NCBI GenBank assembly: GCA_009695405.1 | Contig: SIAZ01000019.1 | Location: 1-22,967 of the forward strand | Origin: Pedosphaera sp. | GTDB lineage: Bacteria; Verrucomicrobiota; Verrucomicrobiia; Limisphaerales; UBA9464 | Reading direction: 5' to 3' | Length of the DNA stretch: 22,967 nt | Shown: in pieces, positions 1-6,339 of the stretch | Position numbering within the stretch: position 1 is the first letter of the stretch | How the letters are laid out: every line of letters begins with the position of its first letter | Made by a program: the position numbers and the translations under genes | Notes under the pieces: model-generated | The model's database searches: none | What the model saw: only the letters and a program-made list of their open reading frames with translations | Told to the model about the DNA's origin: nothing

Positions 1-71
1 AGAAACGGGAACGAGGGAGGCCGGTCTGCCACCGGGCCCCGGCTTCCTTCGCTTCCAAATTTCAGGGGACT

Positions 72-142
72 TTGGGTAACACCACTTTTGAGTCAACCGG
101 AGCATTTTCCGGCCTCGTCTTGGGTAACACCCCCTTTTGAGT
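72..142. repeat. Imperfect direct repeat pair, about 22 bp, beside the IS remnant
   Basis: Two near-identical copies lie at 72-93 and 120-142. Both begin TTGGGTAACAC and end TTTTGAGT, with one or two differences between them. They start 48 bp apart and sit just before the first recognisable transposase codons. They could be a duplicated end of the insertion sequence or an unrelated short repeat; no matching inverted copy was found after the transposase remnant. Positions 1-71 hold no gene that I can support. Confidence 0.5.
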
Positions 143-347
143 TACGGCGCAAATCAGCCGCCGTGGTCTCTAAAGAACTGGGGCTGAACCAAGCACTACT
201 TCTTCTGGCATCGCTTGTTGCCTCCGGAGGAAACTGGCAATCTAGACTCTTGAGGCAACCCTCCAAACCCAACTCGAAGCTGCCCAGCGCAAGAACCGTC
301 ATCGACGCGAACAACGGGACATTTCAAAAAAGCGTTGGGCATTCTAT
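142..347 (+). pseudogene. IS3-family OrfA fragment (broken)
   Basis: Two reading frames together recall the second half of an IS3-family OrfA. The first (from 142) reads LRRKSAAVVSKELGLN, resembling the helix-turn-helix region of these proteins. The second (246-347) reads LEATLQTQLEAAQRKNRHRR followed by EQRDISKKRWAFY, resembling the C-terminal leucine-zipper and the usual 'ERDILKKAAAFF' end. A frameshift lies between them, and the N-terminal half is missing or unrecognisable. Family assignment rests on motif pattern only. The protein cannot be functional. The fragment leads directly into the OrfB remnant, in the normal IS3 gene order. Confidence 0.6.
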
Positions 348-384
348 ACGAACCACCGCCGAGCGCTTCGAATAGGTTCACGCG

Positions 385-1231
385 TTGAAATCCGTGCAAT
401 CGATCGCCATGCTTTATCGCCTTCTTCAAGTCTCTGTCAGCGGTTTCTATGACTGGGATCGCCGTCGAACCTCCCCCGGACATCAAGCCATAGAAGATCA
501 GGCCTTGACCAAACAGGTCGCGATCATTCATGCCAATTGCTGCCAGACCTATGGGCCACCTAGGATTGCCCTCGACCCTAAAGATTCAGGGCCTCGGCAT
601 GGTCGCAATCGTATGGCTCGCCTTAGGAGGAATGGAGGCCTCTTTGGGGGCCAGCGGCGCCGCTACCGCGTGCAAACCACCGATAGCAACCACGACCATC
701 CAATCGCTCCCAATCGCCTCACAACAGTTCCTGCCGCGTCGGCTCCAAACCAAGTCTGGGTCGCTGGTATCACCCACATCCAGACCGATGAAGGCTGGTT
801 GTACTTGATCGGCGTTTTGGACGCCTACAGCCGACGACTCGTTGGTTGGACCATGGGCTATTCGATCGACTGCGCTCTCGTCCTCTCAGGCCTCTCCATG
901 GTCCTCCGCCATCGATCTTCTACTCCGGGATTGATCTTCCATTCTGACAGAGGCGTTCAGTATGCAGCCACCCACTTCTGAACCGCGCTCAAGGCTGCCA
1001 GCTTTTTGCCCTCCATGAGCCGCCGTAGAAATTGCTACGACAACGCCACCATGGAAAGCTTTTGGAGCACTATCAAACTTGAGTTAGTCAATCGCACCCG
1101 CCAGTTTGAAGGCCCAAGCACAATCCAAACTCTTCGATTTCATCAAGGTCTTCTGCAGCCGCCAGCGCCGACACTCCTCCCTTGGAGGCCCTTCTCCCGC
1201 CACTTTCAAAACCAAAAACAACGAACTATAA
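385..1231 (+). pseudogene. IS3-family OrfB transposase (DDE integrase), inactivated
   Basis: The frame reads through recognisable IS3 OrfB landmarks: an N-terminal 'LLQVSVSGFYDW', a 'YGPPRI' segment, the integrase-core 'PNQVWVAGITHIQTDEGWLYL', 'FHSDRGVQYA', 'NCYDNATMESFWSTIKLEL', and near the end 'RRHSSLGGPSPATF'. Family members carry a D-D-E triad. Here the first Asp (usual W-V-x-D-I-T) is Gly, while the second Asp (HSDRG) and the Glu (MESF) remain. A TGA at 979-981 falls where the family usually has Arg, consistent with CGA to TGA. A frameshift near 1110-1120 moves the C-terminus into another frame, which ends at TAA 1229-1231. It is therefore a dead, ageing element. Confidence 0.85.
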
Positions 1232-1271
1232 ACCCACTGTTCTCTGTACGTTTTATCGAAGCAAGCCCACT

Positions 1272-1991
1272 ATGTACCTTCATCGATTCCTGCTCGCCAC
1301 CGTCCTAGGCACTCATCTGGTTGCTGAGACAAGAACACTCTCAGGAAACCTCCCCCCAGCCGCAACTCGACCGATCGATTTTAAGACGGAAATTTACCCC
1401 ATCTTTAAGACGGCTTGCTTCCGATGTCACGGAGCTGAAAAACAAAAGGGAAAATACCGAATCGACACTCGCGAAGGGGCTTTTAAGACGACCGAAAATC
1501 ACGGTCCTTCCTTTCAACCGGGCGATAGTAAAAAGAGCGCGGCTCTTCTAATGATGGCTGGTCTTATTGACGAAATGCTCATGCCGCCCCCTGGCGGAAA
1601 ACCAGGGGAAAGTGATCCTCTCACCCCACAGCAGATCGGGTTGGTGCGGGCTTGGGTCGATCAAGGCGCTCTTTGGCCGGAGGGGCCTATTATCGAAACC
1701 GTGCAACTGCTTACTTTCGTCCACGACGTCCAACCACTCCTAACCACGACCTGCGGCCAATGCCATTCGGGAAAATCTGCCGTGGGTGGCTTTCGTATTG
1801 ATTCCCTCGCCGAACTCCTCGCCGGCGGCGATACCTACGGAAAAGCGGTGAATCCAAGTGCCCCAGAAAAATCACCGCTCTTAGCCATTGTGAGCGGCAA
1901 GGACGAAGATATTCCCAAGCCTGAAAAACATCGACTCCCTGAAAAACAAGTACAACTGCTTCAGACTTGGATCCGCCAGGGAGCTCATTAG
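1272..1991 (+). CDS. Exported di-haem cytochrome c, planctomycete type (PSCyt1-like)
   Basis: A 239-aa protein with an N-terminal signal peptide (MYLHRFLLATVLGTHLVA) and two tandem modules. Module 1 has the haem-attachment motif CFRCH at residues 49-53, followed by 'KGKYRIDTREGAF', 'GDSKKSALLMM'-type text, 'LMPP' and 'LVRAWVDQGA'. This is the order seen in planctomycete cytochrome c (PSCyt1, PF07635) domains. Module 2 has CGQCH at 161-165 and ends 'LLQTWIRQGA'. The Met-Pro that may supply an axial ligand in module 1 (M104) is Ile-Pro (I214) in module 2, so the second haem may be ligated differently. The frame extends upstream to 1182, but that part lies inside the transposase remnant, so ATG 1272, which places the signal peptide at the N-terminus, is preferred. 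No Shine-Dalgarno is visible. Likely a periplasmic electron carrier; partner unknown. Confidence 0.8.
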   Translation: MYLHRFLLATVLGTHLVAETRTLSGNLPPAATRPIDFKTEIYPIFKTACFRCHGAEKQKGKYRIDTREGAFKTTENHGPSFQPGDSKKSAALLMMAGLIDEMLMPPPGGKPGESDPLTPQQIGLVRAWVDQGALWPEGPIIETVQLLTFVHDVQPLLTTTCGQCHSGKSAVGGFRIDSLAELLAGGDTYGKAVNPSAPEKSPLLAIVSGKDEDIPKPEKHRLPEKQVQLLQTWIRQGAH

Positions 1992-2022
1992 TTAGCAGTC
2001 AATCGCATCCCTCGTGGCCCTT

Positions 2023-2748
2023 TCAGTCGTCTCCACCCGTCGGAGGCACTCTAAGAAATTTCAGGAAAAGCTCTTCACCAACTCGTTTCAGGCCCGCTGG
2101 CTTAAAACGGCGCGCTTGCAACAACTGCTGAGCTGGCCCGTCCGCAAGACTCGGACTCTCCACTCCAGCAAAGATCCGAGGACAGAGCGTCACTCGTAAT
2201 TCGTCCACCAAATCAGCCTGAAAAAGGCTCGCATTCAGAACCCCACCTCCCTCACAGGCCATCCGCCTAACCCGCCACTTCGAAGCAATCCATTCCCACG
2301 CGCTTTGAAAATCAATCCCCGCCCTAGGAGATTCCCACACCGCGTCCGCGCACTCCCGTAGACGTCGTACCCGATCCATCGGGGCATCTCCGGAAACTAA
2401 AACCACCACCGGCGCCGACCTCTGCTCCCACAAAGGTGCGGTGAGACTGATCGAGGCTGACCCACTCACTAAAATCCGCAATGGGGCAACCGAAAGCCCC
2501 GAAGAAAGTCGTCGAAGCTCATATTTTTCCCCCCCGTTTCCAAGGGTTGCGCCGGTTTCTTCCACGGTTCGTGCTCCGCAAAGGACCGCGTCTACGGTCG
2601 CCCTAAGTGCATATAATCCCGCCAGATCTCTCGCACTCCCAAAGCTGGTAACTTCACGCCCAGCAGTCGCTATCTTGCCATCCGCGGTCATCGCCATATT
2701 AACCACCGTCCAAGGACGCTTTGCAGCAGGGTAAACTTCGTTTTTCAT
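2023..2748 (-). CDS. RibD C-terminal-type (dihydrofolate-reductase-fold) pyrimidine reductase
   Basis: A 241-aa protein with the DHFR-like fold of the RibD reductase domain. It begins 'PWTVVNMAMTADGKIA', continues 'ALRATVDAVLCGARTVEE', and near the C-terminus has 'ACEGGGVLNASLFQADLVDELRVTLCPRIF', the NADPH and substrate-site pattern of this family. The deaminase domain of full RibD is absent, so it is a stand-alone reductase. It may act on 2,5-diamino-6-ribosylamino-pyrimidinone phosphate in riboflavin synthesis, or on another pyrimidine or pterin substrate; sequence alone does not decide. It lies 8 bp after queA on the same strand. A TTG at 2760 would extend it by four residues and overlap the queA stop; ATG 2748 is preferred. 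Its 3' end faces the cytochrome gene with only about 30 bp between. Confidence 0.75.
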   Translation of the reverse strand: MKNEVYPAAKRPWTVVNMAMTADGKIATAGREVTSFGSARDLAGLYALRATVDAVLCGARTVEETGATLGNGGEKYELRRLSSGLSVAPLRILVSGSASISLTAPLWEQRSAPVVVLVSGDAPMDRVRRLRECADAVWESPRAGIDFQSAWEWIASKWRVRRMACEGGGVLNASLFQADLVDELRVTLCPRIFAGVESPSLADGPAQQLLQARRFKPAGLKRVGEELFLKFLRVPPTGGDD

Positions 2749-2756
2749 TGTTAGTC

Positions 2757-3836
2757 TCAAACGAGAAACAGTGCATCGCCGTAGGAATAAAAACGGTATT
2801 TTAAACGGATTGCCTCCTTATAAGCGGCCAATATTAGTTCTCGGCCGGTCTCTCCTCCCGCTTCAGCAAAGGCACTCACTAACATCAACAAGGTACTCTG
2901 CGGAAGATGAAAGTTGGTGATCAGTCCATCCACAATCTGAAACCGAAAAGGGGGATGAATAAAAATATCAGTGCTCCCATTTCCCGTTTGAAGCTTGCCA
3001 ACCGAGCGCGCGGCGACCGCTTCGAGAACCCGTGTTGTTGTCGTGCCTACCGCAATGACCCGTCGTCCGTCTTGCTTCGCTCGAGTGACTTTTTCAGCGG
3101 TTTCCGGAGAGACATAAAAGCGTTCAGAGTGCATCCGATGCTCTTTTAGTTCGACCGTTTTTACCGGCAGAAAGGTTCCAGCGCCGACATGTAGGGTCAA
3201 AAAACAGATTTCGACTCCTTTTTCACCGATCCGTCGCAAAAGATCTTTAGTCAAATGCAACCCCGCTGTCGGTGCCGCTATCGACCCTTCAGTGGCGGCG
3301 TACACCGTTTGGTAACGGTTCATATCATCAAACGATTCTCCTCGTCTGGCTGCTTCAATGTAGGGCGGTAAGGGCATTTCTCCCATCTGCCTCAACTGTT
3401 GAAAAAAGTCAGATACCGAATCAAATCGCAACAGGCAATGTCCCTCCTCGTTCTTCTCCAAAACTTTGGCTCCCCACTCTTTTTCTTCGTTCCACTTTTT
3501 AGACGAAAAAATAACCCGTGTTCCTTTCCTGACCCGTTTACCGGGCTTTAACAAAACCCACCAGATACAGTCTGAAACCTCCTCCAACAACAAAATCTCA
3601 ATTCCACCCCCTGTCTTCGTCTTCACACCCCGTAGCCGAGCCGGTATCACCCGAGAGTCATTCAATACCAACACATCGCTCGCATGTAGGAAGTCGATAA
3701 TCTCGGCAAACATTAAATGAGAAACACACCTCGCGGTTCGATCTACATGCAAGAGTCTCGATCCGTCGCGCTCAACCGCGGGCGCAGTTGCAATCAATTC
3801 CATCGGTAAATCAAAATCAAAATCAGATGTCTTCAA
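2757..3836 (-). CDS. queA: tRNA preQ1-34 S-adenosylmethionine ribosyltransferase-isomerase
   Basis: QueA transfers and isomerises the ribosyl moiety of S-adenosylmethionine onto preQ1 at the wobble base of tRNA, giving epoxyqueuosine. The protein shows family blocks along its length: 'KTSDFDFDLPMELIA', 'DVLVLNDSRVIPARL', 'MPLPPYI', 'YQTVYAATEGSIAAPTAGLHLT', 'LTLHVGAGTFLPVK', 'EHRMHSERFYVS', 'VIAVGTTTTRVLE', 'LITNFHLPQSTLLMLVSAFA' and a C-terminal 'YRFYSYGDALFL'. From TTG 3836 it is 359 aa, close to the usual length, and starts exactly where family members start (M-K/R-x-x-D-F-x-F-x-L-P). A GTG at 3872 would add 12 non-conserved residues. No good Shine-Dalgarno exists for either. It is divergent from mraZ and shares the AT-rich region 3873-4032. 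I saw no preQ1 riboswitch. Confidence 0.93.
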   Translation of the reverse strand: MKTSDFDFDLPMELIATAPAVERDGSRLLHVDRTARCVSHLMFAEIIDFLHASDVLVLNDSRVIPARLRGVKTKTGGGIEILLLEEVSDCIWWVLLKPGKRVRKGTRVIFSSKKWNEEKEWGAKVLEKNEEGHCLLRFDSVSDFFQQLRQMGEMPLPPYIEAARRGESFDDMNRYQTVYAATEGSIAAPTAGLHLTKDLLRRIGEKGVEICFLTLHVGAGTFLPVKTVELKEHRMHSERFYVSPETAEKVTRAKQDGRRVIAVGTTTTRVLEAVAARSVGKLQTGNGSTDIFIHPPFRFQIVDGLITNFHLPQSTLLMLVSAFAEAGGETGRELILAAYKEAIRLKYRFYSYGDALFLV

Positions 3837-3950
3837 GAAGAAAGGCCCAATCCACGCCAAAGTTTGGCTCACTAACTAATTAATTTATTCACACTACTCA
3901 GTAAAAAAGCCAAAAAAAAGCAAATTTTTGAATCAGACAGTTGCACAATT

Positions 3951-3975
3951 AGGAATGAAAAGGGTAAGAAAGGGG
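3951..3975 (+). promoter_or_regulatory. Candidate MraZ operator: three 10-bp-phased repeats
   Basis: Three A-G-G-rich pentamers start exactly 10 bp apart: AGGAA (3951), AGGGT (3961) and AGGGG (3971), separated by 5-nt spacers. In Escherichia coli, MraZ represses its own operon by binding repeats of the form TGGGN-N5 in the mraZ upstream region. The present array has the same period, number and position (about 60-80 bp before the mraZ start), with A in place of the leading T. The region 3873-4032 is very AT-rich and should also hold the mraZ and queA promoters. TATTAA at 4006-4011 is a possible -10, but I see no convincing -35 for it. Confidence 0.45.
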
Positions 3976-4032
3976 AGTTCAAGCATTAATTAGCTTTTAA
4001 AAGGGTATTAAAGTAAACTTTAGGAACAGTTT

Positions 4033-4533
4033 GTGACAGCGCAGAAATCCATAGATTCAGAAGCAATACCGCCGATAACGGTGGGGTCTATAGGGGCTAG
4101 TTTGGATCGTCCGCGTTTCACTTGGCGCTACGAAAACAAGATCGACGGCCAAGGTCGAGTCCCGCTTCCAAGCAAATGGCGTCCAGAGTCGCCCAAAGGG
4201 GTCTCCTTCATGGCGGTAATGATCACTCATCCGACCCAAGCGGAGTTTGTGATGGTGCTGCCGATGGAGCAATTTTATCGATTTAGTCAGGGAATCTGCG
4301 ATGGCGATTTCACTCAACCGCGAAAATTAGCCGAACGACATGACTACGTTGATCGCATCATCGAACTGGAATTAGATAATAACGGGCGGATCACTCTCCC
4401 TGATGAAATTCTAAGCGCTGCAAAACTAGAGGGATCCATTTTGTTTGTCGGATGTATCGACCGATTCGAAATCTGGAATCCCAAGGCCTACGAAACAGCG
4501 CGGGCGTTAGAACGGGTAAGCAAACATTACTAA
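4033..4533 (+). CDS. mraZ: Transcriptional regulator MraZ
   Basis: First gene of the dcw cluster. MraZ is a ring-forming DNA-binding protein with two AbrB/SpoVT-like halves that usually autoregulates the cluster. Both halves are visible: 'YENKIDGQGRVPLPSKWR' and 'ELDNNGRITLPDEILSAAKL', each with the D-x-x-G-R core, and the C-terminal 'FVGCIDRFEIWNPKAYE'. At 166 aa it is longer than typical MraZ (about 140-150 aa), with roughly 28 extra residues before the first half. The GTG start at 4033 is supported by AGGA at 4022-4025, 7 nt upstream. No ATG lies near the start of the conserved region. Confidence 0.93.
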   Translation: MTAQKSIDSEAIPPITVGSIGASLDRPRFTWRYENKIDGQGRVPLPSKWRPESPKGVSFMAVMITHPTQAEFVMVLPMEQFYRFSQGICDGDFTQPRKLAERHDYVDRIIELELDNNGRITLPDEILSAAKLEGSILFVGCIDRFEIWNPKAYETARALERVSKHY

Positions 4534-4578
4534 ACTCTCGGCCCAGCCTTCAACACGAATTCAATCCTCAAACCACTT

Positions 4579-4989
4579 ATGAAAATAGTTTCTAAGCTAA
4601 ATCCTTTTAACTGGTTTAAGTCACGAAGGTCTGAGTCGACTGAGTTAATTCCTCTTTGGAGACTCGGTGACCGCTCTAACGCTGGTGTTCCTCTAGGCGC
4701 AGTTAAGACGCTCCCAAGCCAACTGGTTAGCCGACTTTTCTCCTCAGAAAATCAACGCCGCCCCGGTCACGCCTTCGCCCAAAGCGAACTCCCTCTTCCA
4801 GAGGTACGACCTATACGAAGCAATCTGCTGGAGGACGATGTTGAATTGATTCGTCGACGTAAATCATCCCGACTCATCCATGAGACACGCCCAACCTCTT
4901 CGACCCCTGGATATCACGATCCGGAATTAGCCCTCAACCGCCTCCGAAAACAGCACTTTTTCGAGTCTCAACCCGTTCACCAAGACTGA
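4579..4989 (+). CDS. Unknown 136-aa basic protein between mraZ and rsmH
   Basis: Not recognised. The frame is open for 136 codons, starts at ATG 4579 and ends 16 bp before rsmH, co-directional with the cluster. It is rich in Arg, Ser and Leu, with no membrane segment or signal peptide. The N-terminus is amphipathic and basic (MKIVSKLNPFNWFKSRR), and could lie on a membrane surface. The middle holds 'LPLPEVRPIRSNLLEDDVEL' followed by a basic 'RRRKSSR', and the C-terminus is charged. No catalytic motif is visible. Its placement inside the cluster suggests a role linked to division or wall synthesis, but that is only context. Confidence 0.6.
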   Translation: MKIVSKLNPFNWFKSRRSESTELIPLWRLGDRSNAGVPLGAVKTLPSQLVSRLFSSENQRRPGHAFAQSELPLPEVRPIRSNLLEDDVELIRRRKSSRLIHETRPTSSTPGYHDPELALNRLRKQHFFESQPVHQD

Positions 4990-5005
4990 TCAACCCGCAT
5001 GCCTA

Positions 5006-5935
5006 GTGCTCGCCTTCTCACACACGCCTGTTTTACTGACTGAAACACTGACCGCCTTACGCCCACGCGCTGGTGGTCGGTATCTGGACGGTACTTTGGG
5101 CGGGGCAGGACATGCTCAGGCTATTCTCGAAACGAGTGGACCGGACGGCTTTCTTTTTGGCTGCGATAAGGACGCAGACGCCTTCCAGATATCGACGGAA
5201 CGATTAGCCGGCTTCGCCGACCGGTTTGAACTGCGGCAAGTCAACTATTCAGAAATGGGAGAGTGGATAAAGCCGAACAGCCTCGATGGCATTTTACTCG
5301 ATCTCGGCGTTAGTTCGCATCAACTGGACTGCCCGGAGCGCGGATTTTCTCTGCAACTTGATGGCCCCCTCGATATGCGAATGGATCGTCGGGGAGGTCT
5401 GACCGCGGCAGATCTCGTGAACAGTCTGTCCGCTGAAGAATTAGCTGACCTATTTTGGAGTTTGGGTGACGAACGTAATTCGCGGCGGATCGCTCGGGCG
5501 CTCGAGACCGAAAGAAAACTTCAACCCTTTGTCTCAACGCTTCAATTGGCTTCCTTCGTAGCAAAAATTGTTCCTCGCAACGGGGCCCGCATCCATCCTG
5601 CTACACGGGTCTTTCAAGCCCTCCGAATTTCGGTCAACAACGAATTAGATGTCATCGGGAAATCGATCGGAGTCCTTTTCAAAATGCTCAGACCCGGCGG
5701 GCGACTCGCGGTGATTACCTTTCAATCGCTTGAGGACCGCATCGTCAAAACTTTCGTCCGAACAGAGGCGAGAGAGTACGATATCACTGGCGATTTCGAT
5801 CATCCTGACTTCCGCCAACCGCGCCGATCTCGAGGCATCGAGCTTCAACGTAAAGGCTGGGCTGCCTCTGACTCAGAAATAGCCCTTAACCCACGGTCGC
5901 GAAGCGCACGCCTCCGGGTTATTGAACGCCTCTGA
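5006..5935 (+). CDS. rsmH: 16S rRNA (cytosine-1402-N4)-methyltransferase RsmH (MraW)
   Basis: RsmH uses S-adenosylmethionine to methylate N4 of C1402 in 16S rRNA. The 309-aa protein matches the family from its start: 'HTPVLLTETLTALRPRAGGR', 'YLDGTLGGAGHAQAIL' (SAM-binding), 'DGILLDLGVSSHQLD', 'ERGFSLQLDGPLDMRMD', 'GDERNSRRIARAL', 'HPATRVFQALRISVNNEL', 'LRPGGRLAVITFQSLEDRIVK' and the C-terminal 'NPRSRSARLRVIERL'. Length is typical. The GTG start at 5006 puts the conserved 'HTPVLL' at residue 6. No Shine-Dalgarno is seen. It is followed 3 bp later by the ftsL-like gene. Confidence 0.96.
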   Translation: MLAFSHTPVLLTETLTALRPRAGGRYLDGTLGGAGHAQAILETSGPDGFLFGCDKDADAFQISTERLAGFADRFELRQVNYSEMGEWIKPNSLDGILLDLGVSSHQLDCPERGFSLQLDGPLDMRMDRRGGLTAADLVNSLSAEELADLFWSLGDERNSRRIARALETERKLQPFVSTLQLASFVAKIVPRNGARIHPATRVFQALRISVNNELDVIGKSIGVLFKMLRPGGRLAVITFQSLEDRIVKTFVRTEAREYDITGDFDHPDFRQPRRSRGIELQRKGWAASDSEIALNPRSRSARLRVIERL

Positions 5936-5938
5936 ACT

Positions 5939-6334
5939 ATGGCCTTACCTTCTAAAAACTCTCTCTCCGAAATTAGTATCGGCACTGCGGTTCAGGCCGT
6001 CTCCGGATCCGCTTGCATTGCGGTTCTGGGATTCCTCTGGGTCTTGCAAAGTCGAGAACACCAAAGCCTTCAGGACCAAATCACTCTATCGAAATCAAAC
6101 TCAATCGCACTGACGCACCTGATTCGGCAAGACCAACGCGACTTGGATTCTCTTCTGACTCGTCCGTCTCTGATGCGGCAAATTGGAAAGTTTAATCTGG
6201 GCCTTTCTAACATTGTCGCTGGGCAGGTGCTACGAGTCACCAATCTATACCCTGCCGTCGTCCCGTCCCCTAACCCCAAAATCCCACTACATAACGCCCC
6301 CATTCCCGCATTAGCGACAGCGTCGGCCCGATAG
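5939..6334 (+). CDS. ftsL: FtsL-like small divisome membrane protein
   Basis: A 131-aa protein in the slot that ftsL holds in most dcw clusters, between rsmH and ftsI. It has a short N-terminus, one membrane segment at about residues 17-36 (AVQAVSGSACIAVLGFLWVL), then a heptad-like stretch (SREHQSLQDQITLSKSNSIA) and 'RPSLMRQIGKFNLGLSNIVAGQVLRV', which resembles the region after the coiled coil in FtsL and FtsB-type proteins. FtsL forms a complex with FtsB and FtsQ that activates FtsW and FtsI. FtsL is poorly conserved, so the call relies on topology and synteny. The Pro-rich C-terminal tail is unusual. The next gene starts 5 bp downstream. Confidence 0.6.
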   Translation: MALPSKNSLSEISIGTAVQAVSGSACIAVLGFLWVLQSREHQSLQDQITLSKSNSIALTHLIRQDQRDLDSLLTRPSLMRQIGKFNLGLSNIVAGQVLRVTNLYPAVVPSPNPKIPLHNAPIPALATASAR

Positions 6335-6339
6335 TTCAA

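Noticed and set aside
1182..1271. N-terminal extension of the cytochrome from ATG 1182
   Set aside because: This stretch is the out-of-frame tail of the transposase remnant, and it would bury the signal peptide.
3873..4032. preQ1 riboswitch upstream of queA
   Set aside because: The region is AT-rich without the compact stem and A-rich tail expected. QueA acts after preQ1 is in tRNA, so control by preQ1 is also not required.
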